From: Meconema thalassinum
Lineage: Eukaryota > Arthropoda > Insecta > Orthoptera > Tettigoniidae
Assembly (NCBI GenBank): GCA_946902985.2
Contig: OX336388.2
Location: forward strand, 119,079,894-119,143,893
DNA: 64,000 bases
Direction of reading: 5' to 3'
Part shown: positions 34,283 to 44,713 of the stretch, one piece after another
Position numbering within the stretch: the first letter of the stretch is position 1
How the letters are laid out: each line of letters begins with the position of its first letter
Position numbers and translations under genes: made by a program
Notes under the pieces: model-generated
Database searches by the model: none
The model's input: the letters and a program-made list of their open reading frames with translations, nothing else
What the model was told of the DNA's origin: nothing

Positions 34283-35230
34283 ATTGAAGAGGCATCAGTA
34301 CATTACAATCATGTGAAATGAAATTTTTGAAATCAGCTCTGCAGAAAAGCAGGAAAGACCGAATCAGAAATGACTGTATTAGGAAAGATATGCAGGAAAG
34401 ATATGACAATGGAAAAGAGACTGCGTATTGCAAGGTTGAAGTGGTTTGGTCATTTACAAAGGATGCCGGAGACATGTATCGCCAGACAGTACTTGAAAAA
34501 GAAGGTACCGGGGAAGAGACCCGTTGGGCATCACAGAAGAAGGTGGGTAGACCAAGTAAAAGAAGATCTCCTAACGAGAGGACTGACGTTCCAAGATATT
34601 AAAGGAGAAACCTATAATGGCAGACTTAGATGGAGTCATATCGTCCACTCAAATCCTACCCGGCCAGCTGGAAGGATCCCTAGATGATGATGAAGTTATG
34701 AAGACAAAAAAGATAGAAAGTTGTGAATCAAGTATGTCTACTACAATTACACTATAGAGTTTGTAGTTTTAAACATTAAAAAATACAAAACTATGCATTG
34801 TGAATTACAAATTTAGCGATTTTGTAACATATATGATTTTCAGATTCAATGTTTTATAGTAAATTTGTTACAAGTGAGGGTTTGTGCAATATTATATACC
34901 ATAAAGGAGTTAGAACCAAAATTATTAGTTCAATCAGGTAACATTGCCGACCATATTATTAACAAAATACTATAGAAGACAGAAGAACATAACATACATT
35001 GTTAATGCATGTATTTGTGGATTGAATAAAACGCTGTTGGATTCACCATTTGCTAAAAACCTTTATTGTGTCCTTTCTTTTTCTCCGTGAGTGTGGGTCA
35101 CAAAAAATCTATCCGATCGATACGTAATCTATTCTTTCCATTGAATATCGAAGGGATGAAGTCTACTCATTGACATACATATCAAAATATGCAACTCCAC
35201 ACCTAATTGTACACACAAGCAGTCACCTTA

Positions 35231-36008
35231 CTGTCAACCAAAAATTATGTGTACTCGGGTTTGAAGGTTGTTTGTGAAGTAACCAATAGACCTACATAAA
35301 ATCCAATCACATCATCATTTTCGTCGTTCTATTTTACGTTAGTTCATGTAGGTTTGGAATTTTTAATTTATATTTTAATATTTTTTATCGCAGTTGGAAC
35401 ACAAAAAGTGCCCGTTTTTAAGAGTGTTTCAACCATGCGTCACATTTAAGAATTATTACCTCACAAACCCGTCATCAGATCGAATCCAAATTTTAACACA
35501 ATATACATGGAATGTTGCATAACTGGTTTATTAATTTTAAAATTTTGTGCGTCAAAGAAACAAAGTTGTTATCATTTTTGTAAGGGAACTTTTTGATGTA
35601 TGAGGATTACAACGCAACCAAGAACTACATTTTCCAACGACCCCGAGCCGAGAAAAAGTTACCTTACAAAAATGATAACTTTCGTTCCTGAACACACAAA
35701 ATTTTGAAATTAATGAATCAGTTATACAACATTCCGTGTACATTGTGTTAAAGTTTGGATTCAATCTGATGACGGGTTTGTTTAATTCTTAAATGTGACG
35801 CAGGGTTGAAACACGCTTAAAAAAGGGTAATTTTTGTGTTTCAACTGCGATAAAAAATATTAAAATATAAATTAAGAATTCCAAACCTACATGAATTAAC
35901 ATAAAATAGAATGACGAAAATGATGATGATATTGGATTTTATGTAAGACTATTGGTTACTTCACAAACAACCTTCAAACTCGAGTGCACATAATATTTTG
36001 GTTGACAG
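35231..36008. mobile_element. Palindromic MITE, CTGTCAACC ends
   Basis: It is flanked by TA (35229-35230, 36009-36010). The arms (about 35231-35610 and 35620-36008) are inverted copies nearly to the centre, with phrases ttgtaagggaactttttga / gttaccttacaaaaatgata and gacgggtttg. A single strand could fold into a hairpin of almost 400 bp. Non-coding. Same family as 43748-47859. Confidence 0.88.
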
Positions 36009-36018
36009 TAGTATAATT

Positions 36019-36350
36019 TTAGGTAGATTTCAAAAGAAAGCTACCTATTGAAATGGGTACCATGTTGCGACTTCCGGAAAACATCGACATCTCCTAAAAC
36101 CACCGTCAGTTCAAATATATACCACTTACTTGTGAACACAATAACTACAGTAATTTTGCACAAATCATTTTCAAATTTATATATGAAATATAACCATTTA
36201 AAATGTCGGTCGAGTTCGTTAATATGCAATATCGGACCAAGGGGTGTGGAAATATGGGGGGGCTATTGCGAAAAAGTGGAATATCGCTATATCGTTACTA
36301 TGTGAAAAATAGAATCCATTCAAAGTTCATACTATTCTTCAGACAATGGC
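36019..36350 (+). mobile_element. GGTAGATTTC repeat, left portion
   Basis: After TTTTA it starts GGTAGATTTCAAAAGAAAGC and continues with cgacttccggaaaacatcga and gtcggtcgagttcgttaata, matching the repeat starting at 55936. A possible matching right end (GAAATCTACCTCC then AAGGAAGGATTTTTTA) is at about 38821-38860. Confidence 0.6.
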
Positions 36351-36578
36351 CAAATTGAGAAAGGTAATAGAGGCTTGAGTCGGTTGCCTAACTTACAGGG
36401 TGGAGGGCCTGAATCAACCCTTATTTTAGGGGTTAAGGAGGCCACTCCGACCCCAAGTTCCCTATCTCAAATTACTTCTATACCATTCCCCTACACGACC
36501 TATCATTCTCCAAAGGTACATAAAAGACACCCTGTATATTTGAAATTGTGGTTTTCTTCTTTGAACTTACATATTCTT

Positions 36579-36657
36579 CGCATAATCGTCGCTCCCTGCT
36601 TTTTCCACTAATTTTAGGCTAAAAATGTGCAACGATTATGCGAGGAAATGCGGTACT
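36579..36657. repeat. Tigger-like terminal fragment
   Basis: It reads cgcataatcgtcgctccctg ... gcaacgattatgcgaggaaatgcggta, an inverted pair of a short phrase ending in a CGGTA terminus like those of the other Tigger families. A similar motif (gcataatcattgcatatttt) is near 20739. Only an end is visible. Confidence 0.4.
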
Positions 36658-36950
36658 TACTTGGCGCTACAGCCCATGTAGGGCCCAGTCCTTGTCGACC
36701 ACCTGTCTCCACTAGTCATTTCTTTGATTTCGCCATTTTCCAATAGGGATGTAGCCTGAGAAAGTTCGCGCCAGATAGCGCCCGTGTAGTACTGGGTAAG
36801 CGCAAGGCGATCGTCCTATGTTTCCCCCAGTCAGCTGCGAGGAATGTATAGATTGTGACCGAGTTTTCTTAGCTAAAGTAAATTATATCTTCTCCAATAT
36901 TACTCCAAGACTATATTAATTGATTTTATAGGTATATCCTCTAATATAAT

Positions 36951-37115
36951 ATGGACGATTTTCAGCGTTTAAGCGTTAAACAGCTGCAAAATGAGCTACG
37001 GACTAGAGGTGCTAAAACTAGCGGGAGGAAGGAAGAATTAATAGGCTACAACGGTAATAACAAAATTCTAACAGGCTTTATTATTCAAATAATGAATAGG
37101 AGTCAGAATTGTTGA
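36951..37115 (+). CDS. Short frame with SAP motif
   Basis: A 54-codon frame from ATG 36951 reads MDDFQRLSVKQLQNELRTRG then AKTSGRKEELIGYNG. The LxVxxLxxELxxRGxxTxGxKxELI pattern is the SAP motif, a two-helix DNA-binding fold, which here spans nearly the whole readable part. After YNG the sequence GGTAATAAC could be a splice donor, so this may be a first coding exon with the rest lost. It sits just inside the left inverted repeat of the element at 36742-38279. It might belong to the element or be a captured host exon. The motif is clear; function and expression are unknown. Confidence 0.55.
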   Translation: MDDFQRLSVKQLQNELRTRGAKTSGRKEELIGYNGNNKILTGFIIQIMNRSQNC

Positions 37116-37645
37116 GTATTGTAGGCCTATATTGATAAATATATCCCCATAAGATTTAAATCATTAATATAGATTTAAATATGCACTTGCTCCCCTTGCT
37201 TATGTCTTTTTTTGGTTGTAGCTTACATGAAACTGTTATGTTTTAAGGTGTAAACATTATCAAAGAAAGTTAATACCGGTATTGTATACCTCAAAATCCA
37301 TCACAACGTTTGGTTTTTATGTAATTTTTTCAATTTCTCAATACGAATCGTTCCCGTACCCCTTCGTAACGACTTAGGGGTACAATATTTGAAAAGTTTG
37401 AGAATCCCTGCTTTAGGGCCACGAACTGTTCCCATTCATCTGACTAACTTATGACTCAAGAATGTAGAAGTCAGTCACTACCGGTACCACATTCTCCGTC
37501 GGGGAGATGGAAGTTGACGATTAATTCTGATTTCATGAAACCAACCTTAATACGTTTGTGACTGTTAATGTTGTGAAATGTATTCTGGAAGTATTTGTCC
37601 GAGTATTGATGCCTTTGAAAATGGGAGTTACAAAATATGTTACAT

Positions 37646-38137
37646 TCACTTCTTCCTGTATATTGACGATTTCTTCCTGTGCCGTACTTCAATGGATATA
37701 ATTTCTGCAGATTTCGATATTGTAGGCTTATCGTGGTAATCCGGCAATTTTCTTGTGTGTGGCCTCTTCCTTATTTTTGTTGTGTTCGTGGTCCACGGAA
37801 AAAGCGATGGAACAGTGCCTGGTTTTAATCTTGCTCTCTTACCTTCAAATACAAACGCATAAATTCAGTGGTTGTTATCGAAATGTCAAATCAGTTTATA
37901 GGTAGGAATTATTTCCCTTTGTAAATCACACTTGCCCAATACAGTTTTCGTAAAGTCATCGAGTTGAAAATGATGGGAACACACTTTAATATTTTCGGTC
38001 AGATTTTCTTCACCGAAATGTTTCCTTCTAATAGCATGTAACCATTTCTTCTTCATTTCTTTATTTTGTTAAAATTGGTGAAACGATAACGGGCTTCCTT
38101 GATTTTTGCAAAGAGGAACACTGCAATAGCTTGGCAT
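37646..38137 (-). pseudogene. THAP-domain protein remnant
   Basis: From ATG 38137 the minus frame reads MPSYCSVPLCKNQGSPLSFH, with the first THAP cysteine pair (C-x4-C) and the SFHxF start of the next strand. After a stop at 38069-38071 it continues in the same frame with WLHAIRRKHFGEENLTENIK and VCSHHFQLDDF, the C-x2-H half of the C2CH finger. Two further stops follow, then ARLKPGTVPSLFPW, matching the AVPTLF end of THAP domains. Stops are at about codons 23, 68 and 75. THAP domains bind DNA in P-element-type transposases and host factors. No catalytic domain is present. Confidence 0.65.
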
Positions 38138-38436
38138 AGTCACGAAAATAGCAATTTAAACGACTTGAATTCGTGGATATTAGCGGCATGAGAACACAGG
38201 AGACAAATGAAGAGCGCCTTGCGCTTACCCAGTACAACAGCAGTGCGCTCTATCGGTGCTAGTTCTATACATCCCTATTCCGCACTCCTAACCTCAAATT
38301 CGCCTCTACGTCATCCTGCCACCTTAATCTTGTTTGTCCAACTGACCGACTGCCCTCTGGTTTTGTACCTAGTACCAAGTTTAGTACTCTGTGGTCATCC
38401 ATTCGCTGTCAATAATAGATGCAATGAGGTAAAGGA

Positions 38437-38770
38437 GAGTTATACTTTTCTGTCGCATATCACGATTACCAGAAACCAGCGCAACCTCCTTGCCTTAATA
38501 TCCGTAGTGATTGATAGGTTCTTGTCGAGTTCATACAGTTCTACATTTGTCCGGATTCTCCACATGCCCTTTTCACATATTGCACTATTTATCTTCCGTA
38601 GCACTTTGTGTTCCCATGTACCCAAGATATTTCTGACTTGCTGTGTTATTGTCCTTATATCAGACCCATACTTTACAACAGGTTTTATAACCATTTTGTA
38701 CGGTACACTGTCAACTTCAGCTGCCTTGAGACGTTTGAGCAGCACAGCCTGCATATTAAGAAAGATGTAG
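38437..38770 (-). mobile_element. LINE tail
   Basis: The minus frame reads YKMVIKPVVKYGSDIRTI, RNILGTWEHKVLRKINSAIC, then MWRIRTNVELYELDKNL and IKARRLRWF, matching post-RT regions of RTE-like LINEs (YKT...YGSE...WERKVLRKI..WRIRTN). It is truncated on both sides. A segment at 38398-38480 reappears inverted at about 39385-39462. Confidence 0.7.
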
Positions 38771-39186
38771 CTATACAAGAATTGGTAAATTTCGTGAATC
38801 CAAAATATACTCTTCGCTCGGTGAAATCTACCTCCTCCTTCTGATGTAAAGGAAGGATTTTTTATATTGGCAAAAAAAGATATCCCTTCCGTTAAAAATT
38901 CCAAATACAGTCCAGTAAAAAAAAAATCTAATGAATAATTATTTCAAATTTCCTTTATTGTTCGTGCAGAGTTGCAAATTTTATTTAAAATTTTGTTCAA
39001 CACATAGCAAATAGAAAAATCAAGAATATTGCATTTATTTCACAGAAAAGAATTATTTCATAATTTGGACCAATTTTGCATTTATTTATTTTTTTCATTT
39101 ATTTTACGCCCACATTGGAGCACTATAATCAATTAATATACAGTCAAGTCTTAAGAATATTCGTTACAAATTTGGCTTATGTTTCT

Positions 39187-39462
39187 TCTTCTTCTTGAAC
39201 TGTTTCATTCTGTCTGTTCTTCGTCCGTTATGGCGTATTGTTTACGTGCAGAGTTTTCTCAGGATCCTCTTCTCTTCCCGGTGTTCAATTTGTTGCATTG
39301 TCAAGCCTAATTTATCTAGATCATCTAGGACTTCTTTGAACCAATGATTTTTGGTTTTACTTTTCAAAAAGTATTGGAATAGCTGTTCCTGGTCTCTGGT
39401 AATCGTGATAACAGACAGAAAAGAGCAACTCTCCTTTTCCTCATTGCATCTATTATTGACTC
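39187..39462 (-). mobile_element. LINE tail
   Basis: Minus-strand pieces read LFCLLSRLPETRNSY, then in another frame FQYFLKSKTKNHWFKEVLDD and LDKLGLTMQQIEHREEKRIL. NHWFKEVxDDL matches the tail at 11770-12060. Short GAA repeats (cttcttcttctt on plus) lie near its 3' end. Confidence 0.6.
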
Positions 39463-39475
39463 AGTTTCCTGGTGG

Positions 39476-39855
39476 GCTTCGGTGGCATAGTTGGTAGCAT
39501 GCTGAACTGCTGTGCCCAAGATCGCGGGTTCGAACCCGGCCGAAGTCGTCTGATTTTTTAAGAGCGTTAAAATCCTTCAGTATGCCTATCTTCGGAAGGG
39601 AAGTAAGGCCGGCCTCCCATGTCACAGATTTATAGCATGTAAATGATCCTTCCACAAACTAAACTTGTACGAAGCTAAATTTCTAGGTTAGATTTTATTG
39701 TAACGCTCTATCAAAGTTCCAACGTTCACCACTAGGTGTCAGTGATATCTGGTAGCGAAAGTTGGAACTACTTGAAAGTGAACGGAACTTGTAGCTCACC
39801 CTATGGGTGTCCGCTTGAAGCAGCTACAGCCCCCGGCGCTAAAAGCCATACGAAC
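39476..39855 (+). mobile_element. tRNA-derived SINE, CCATACG tail
   Basis: Head GGGCTTCGGTGGCATAGTTG, A-box-like TGGCATAGTTGGTAGC and B-box-like GGTTCGAACCC are intact. The body has tcttcggaagggaagtaagg and tagcatgtaaatgatccttc, the core agttccaacgttcaccacta, and it ends in aaaagccatacg without the ATAA run. It is a plus-strand copy of the type at 33846-34282. Confidence 0.8.
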
Positions 39856-39927
39856 CTTGAAAAGTGACGGCTGATGGCGCTCTGGTGAAGCTACGATAGG
39901 CTCAACAAGCCAGTAGTGGATGATGTA

Positions 39928-40843
39928 CCGTATTTGCTCGCAATTTTTTAACCGAAAATATGTGCGAAAATTTACGGTCGAGATATTCGCGGGGAATGAC
40001 CGTATTCCCGAAAAGACACAAAATTTGCATTATTGAAACAAGGCAACTGGCATACGGTACTCGGCCTATTCATTGTCAATACCGTCACTGCTGCCAATCA
40101 CCCAGGCACTCTCGCGTGCATCATTCTGGTCATCATCCCATACTGCTTCATCCTGACTTCCGTCCAATGCATTTGCGATGCACGTCTTCAAGAAGCTCTT
40201 CAAAACAATGCCCGTCGACACCATTTATTTCTATTCGTTATGGTTATGCATCATTAAGAACCTATGAAAAAGACGTCATACACTTATTAAAGATGATTCA
40301 AGGCAGAAAAGGAACTTAGAGCGCAGACGCTTAGCTATCGATACGATCGATCATTTTCCATATCGATTCCTCGCTACATGAACGAGCGAGCTCGAACTTG
40401 GCCGACCACGGCCAAAGACTAACAATGTACCGCCTGCTATAACACTCACGCCGCGCCGCATGTTTGCACGTGGCCGAGCTCGAATGCCTAAAGACGAAAT
40501 CATTGAGATTCGAGAAGACTGAACTGTGTTTCTCCGCGATGTAACAGTAGGCCTACTTACGCAATCTTCGAAACGTACAAGAATGTTGGCGAGAGTGGTA
40601 TAGCACAGATTTCCTTATCTTCGAAGCCAGAGTACCGGTACTGATGTCTACAAGGCAACTGATGGACAACAATAAAGGAAACCTCTGCCACCAAAACGAA
40701 CGATAACATTGCGTATTGATGACTGTTGTGGCGCACTAATCACACTAAGGTATCACTTCGGGTAAGTTCCTGGACAATGACGACTGTTGTGGCCCGGTAA
40801 ATCGAACGTGTTTCTACCTCAAGGTTATTACGGTCATTTATAT
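39928..40843 (-). mobile_element. Tigger family-1 copy, truncated
   Basis: The left end after TA (39926-39927) is CCGTATTTGCTCGCAATTTT. Inverted pieces of the transposase end and 3' flank (catcattctggtcatcatcc, tccgtccaatgcatttgcga) follow, then the 150-bp module also seen at 18315, then the inverse of the autonomous element's 5' part (gttcctggacaatgacgact, cctcaaggttattacggtca). It lacks the terminal ~75 bp at its right (5') side. Confidence 0.75.
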
Positions 40844-41176
40844 GACTTATATGCTTTCAAATATGGAACAAGCCTCAGAAAGGATGATTTTTTGCCATAA
40901 ATCTAAAATCTTTAGAGCCTTGGTTATTCGAGTTACCGGTTTTCGACCATCAAAAATCTATTTCCGGAAAAAAGTCGGTTAACAATGCCACACTCGTAGT
41001 TATTTAAATTATGGTGAGCCCACATTGAGACATTCTGAAGAAGTGAAGAACAATTCATCCAAGATCTTGGTATTTCGGAGGAATAAGGAGAAGGGCAAGG
41101 GCAAGTCTAGAAAAAAAAAAAAAAACACTGATAATTTTGTGCATTAGGCAGCATTATCATTTAGAGACAGACTTAC
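40844..41176. other. Unassigned intron sequence
   Basis: AT-rich intron sequence between a Tigger remnant and the Tao C-lobe exon, with an A-run at about 41112-41125. I see no element ends or coding frame. The same holds for 41353-42050 on the other side of the exon. Confidence 0.6.
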
Positions 41177-41352
41177 CGAAAGCAATTTGCCCGACGTGGG
41201 CCTTTCGTTGGGGTTCTTCTGGAGACAGGATTCGACGAAGTGTCTGAACACGTCCGACCATTCGGATGAGCTCAGTATCGGAGTATCGTTCTGCGCAATA
41301 TGGTACAGGGCACTCATTGCATTCATATTGAAGTACGGCGGTTTTCGTTCCG
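41177..41352 (-). CDS. Tao: Tao kinase exon, C-lobe end
   Basis: The acceptor ttcacag precedes CGGAACG, so the split codon gives alanine and the protein reads [20 protein letters not shown], then a stretch ending [21 protein letters not shown]. This is the last third of the kinase C-lobe, including the conserved arginine of subdomain XI (the ERPTS stretch). The donor is TTTCG|gtaagt and the exon ends in phase 0. Exon length is 176 bp. The intron upstream is about 9.3 kb and is filled by the 42.2-48.4 kb transposon nest, SINEs and a Tigger. The intron downstream is about 10.8 kb. Confidence 0.95.
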
Positions 41353-42609
41353 CTGTGAAGTAAACCCTCAAATTAACAACACAGTGGTAGTACACTGGAA
41401 TAAATATACTGAAAAATATTCCATCTGTCAACACTATATTTAAAAAAATAACGAATACATGTTTCCGACTCAGACTCTACAACAGGATATAAAAATTAGA
41501 AACTACTTAAGCAACTGATGTTTTTGATGTGACATGTATACGAGATCTGTGTTAAAAAAAAATCCAAATCAGCACAGAACCAAGACATCAACATGGTATT
41601 TATCATGTTTTTATATTACAATACAAAACAGGACCCTTTAAAAAGATGAATCCATTCACATACATGTGGCAGATTTGCAACTTGGACACTTTTGTCATGT
41701 CACTGTTTCACTAATCAGTGCTGGCTGTTAAAAAAATAAAAAATCACCAAGACCAGCCTGATTGATGACTTTGTGGCTCACCTATGCCCTATGTGGTGGG
41801 ATTGAATTCTGGTTCACAGCTGGCATTTGAAAAGTGTTTAAGTGAGACAAACTCTCATGTTAGCAGATCAAGTTCCCTTCAATTGGAAATTCAAACATCC
41901 TATGGATTTGCTTTAACTCAACAATTAAAAGGGAAGCGAAATCCATATTATTATGCTTTTCCACCCCACATTATTTCTACTTCCACAACATAGGGGATGA
42001 GGGAGGTAATTCTCTACATGTAGGTCAACGGCAAAATGGTAAATAAAGTAGTGTGAAAGCAGCAAACAAATAAATATGCTTTCTGTACAAACCTTGGACA
42101 CTGACCAGTAAACTTCAGGCATCAGAAATGAGATTTCTCTACAAAATTGAGGGCAAAACGAGAAGTGATAGAATCAAGAGTACTGTAGTACAGTGGACTC
42201 TCAATAATTCACGGTAATTAATGCACGAACTTCCGCGAATTATCGAAAACACCGAATTATCCGTAGTTATGTTTTTAAGCCTAGTAAAAACAAATCTATT
42301 AGTTAAAATATTGAAATGTATTTAATAAACATGCAAAAAATAATTATAACACTTGATAACATTGTATTGTAAGTCACACTAGACTAGAGGTATGTGGATT
42401 ATGCCAACATTAATATCTTTAAAAAAAGAAGACTCATCACTATTTTGTTTCTTAGATTGTTACATTTTCTAATTTTATATTGTATATTTCTGAAGAAAAC
42501 AATACATAAAAACGAAAATTCATCTCGTTTTTCTATATGTGTGACTATAGACACACTAGCTTGACTGTGGGAACTTCCAGGATTTCCATTGCATCACTCC
42601 CGCACTCTA

Positions 42610-42870
42610 TTATATACCTCCGTTTTCCACACCGACAGTCAAATTCAGTAAAATATCGTCTTTGCTTTCATGTTTAAAACCATAATCGTCTTCATCACTA
42701 AATGTCACTTTCTTCACCATCTTGGCATTCAACCAGGTTTTGCCATGCAAGTTCATAATATTGTCACAGAAGCCGGCCAACTCTTGCTTTTGTGCGGGTG
42801 TAGCAGCGATAGTTTTCTCCCATGATTTGTTGACTTCATGAAGAATATCCAACAAACACGCTCTCGGCAT
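42610..42870 (-). pseudogene. Tigger transposase C-terminal remnant
   Basis: The minus frame has ACLLDILHEVNKSWEKTIAA then KTWLNAKMVKKVTFSDEDDY and an acidic end. Its position inside the family-3 Tigger, and the phrase shared with 19150-19210 (gatgctcttcatgcagtcaa and similar), suggest the extreme C-terminus of that family's transposase. No catalytic block is visible, so identification is by context. Confidence 0.45.
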
Positions 42871-43916
42871 CGGGCAATATCAGGCAATAATCGCTCTTTA
42901 CAATGTGCTGTCCGTGATCTACCCTTCACAGCTCACAGGTCAGCGACCTTGTGGATGTTGGGACAGGGTAGGTTCTGTCTCGGCTTTGAAGATAAAAAGA
43001 AATCCCTTTCGGCGACAGGCTCGCATGTTTCCAAGATTGCAGCATTCTGGTAGCAGTGCACAAGTAGGCCTTCGCTGAGAAACGTGGGTAGTCTTCCCAA
43101 ATCTCAATGATTTCTTCTCCATACATCTTATCGCGCTAAAATTCTTTTTTGACGGAGAGATTATTTTCTTTAGGGCCGGGTTCGCAATAGTTCATCAACA
43201 TGTTAACAAACCAATTAAGGCCGTTGACGGACGATTAACGAAATGTCGTGGTTCACCAAACTATAACAATCCATTAGCTTCCTTAACAAGCCGTCAAAAC
43301 TAATTGCTCTGTCAACTTAGAATTAACTCCTTGACAGTCTATTTACTTAGCATTCAATTCCAAAATGGCTTGCATTTAACTTTATTCCAAACGATGACTA
43401 TGTCTTCGACCACTAACCTATAAATAAGGAAGGAATTACTTTAATGAATGCGACGACACAGAATTTATCACGAGATTTCGGTTGTCAAAACCTTCTGTGT
43501 TGAATGTTCTACAGATGACAGAACCTAACCTGGAATTCCAATCTGATAAGTAAGATAGCCTAGGCCTATGTACCATTTGTTATTTTCGTGGAATATCGTG
43601 TGATGCATTACGGTATAGCACATGGTAGTTAATTTAATAAAAGACCACCTAGACGTCACAACATCAGTCCTATTTCTTTTTTTACATGTAATATCGTGAT
43701 GGTTTACGGTATAGCACATCCTAGTTAATGTAATAAAAGACTACCTACTGTCGACCAAAATATTATGTGCACTCGAGTTTAAAGGTTGTTTGTTAAGTAA
43801 CCAATAGACCTACATAAAATCCAATAACATCATTTTCGTTGTTCTAATGTACGTTAGTTCATGTAGGTTTGGAATTTTTAATTTATACTTTAACTCTAAT
43901 ACGCACAGCGAGCCGA

Positions 43917-44285
43917 GTGACTTGGCTTAAAACACTCAGGGTGCCGATCTATCGGCTCTGTGTTCGAATTTTTTTTCCTATTTTTTTTTCTTTTTCATGT
44001 GGCCTCCTAAGAGGCCAAGTGCAGGTCTTTCTAATCGACGCCCGTGGGCGACCTGCTCGTCGGGATGAGAGATGGAATGGATGAAGATCAATGAAACTGG
44101 GCAAGGATGTGGAAGGAAGCGGCCGTGGCCTGTCAGAAGGTACCGTCCCAGCATTTGCCTGGTGTTGAAAATGGGAAACCACGGAAAACCATTTCAAGGA
44201 CGGCCGACGGTGGGACTCGAACCCACGCGTCTACCGAGTCAGCAGAGAGCTTGGCCCCATGACCTACCTAACGCTGCGCTTTAGC
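43917..44285 (-). mobile_element. tRNA-derived SINE in piggyBac left end
   Basis: Minus-strand head near the right side: GTAGGTCATGGGGCCAAGC and B-box-like GGGTTCGAGTCC. The body includes gtggtttcccattttcaaca and gcacttggcctcttaggagg. AGCGAG occurs at both borders as a short duplication. Its body relates it to the SINE at 480-726. Confidence 0.7.
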
Positions 44286-44713
44286 GAGTATAGCCACTGC
44301 TGTCGGTTGTGTTTGAATGTCTGTATTAGTGACTAATTGGACTCTCAGATGGCAGGAGAAGATTGGCATAGTAGCATTTGAGTTTGGTTTACACTTTTCT
44401 CGACAGATAGAGACACTATATTGCAGCATTGGTATGAAACAAATGAAATTATAAAGCCGCGTATGAATGTTTACTGCATGGCGTGTTGACCTGTTCTGTG
44501 TGCGAGTAAAGTCATCTTTTGCGCTTTAAATTACGTGTTTGGCCTTGTTATTTCGTTTCCATTTTAATACTCGTTTATTATTTGTTATATTTTGTTTATA
44601 TTTAACGGTTTTCTGTGTTATCAAGTGAAGTGTAGCGTTTAATAATTCTTGTTATTACATTTTCGTGATGAGTGTAGGCCGGGCTGAGTTCTGGGCTAAA
44701 TGATTGTGAAGTA

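Larger units (their letters stand above)
30425..34700 (+). mobile_element. LINE tail split by two insertions
   Basis: LINE pieces lie at 30425-30594 (KTVVMMMSKT..., VESFGYLESTISNQGSAM), 33707-33845 (AANHDIQLRELCLIE) and 34291-34700 (MKFLKSALQKSRKDRIRN, then in another frame WFGHLQRMPETCIARQYLKK and RWVDQVKEDLLTRG). Together they make the post-RT region of an RTE-like ORF2. The 3' end carries gatgatgatgaag. They are interrupted by the elements at 30595-33704 and 33846-34282. Confidence 0.75.
36742..38279. mobile_element. 1.54-kb element with THAP and SAP motifs
   Basis: Its ends are about 68-bp inverted repeats. Both begin AATAGGGATGTA and end GTACTGGGTAAGCGCAAGGC(G) (36742-36809 and 38212-38279), with a variable middle. 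A short SAP-motif frame is on plus near the left end and a broken THAP-domain frame is on minus near the right end, so the two converge. THAP fingers occur in P-element-type transposases. No clear target duplication was found (only CC on each side). The superfamily is not assigned. Confidence 0.6.

Noticed and set aside
37340..37416. A separate hAT-like end (inverse CAGGGATTCTCAAAC)
   Set aside because: Only one end was found and no 8-bp duplication could be identified, so no element was called.
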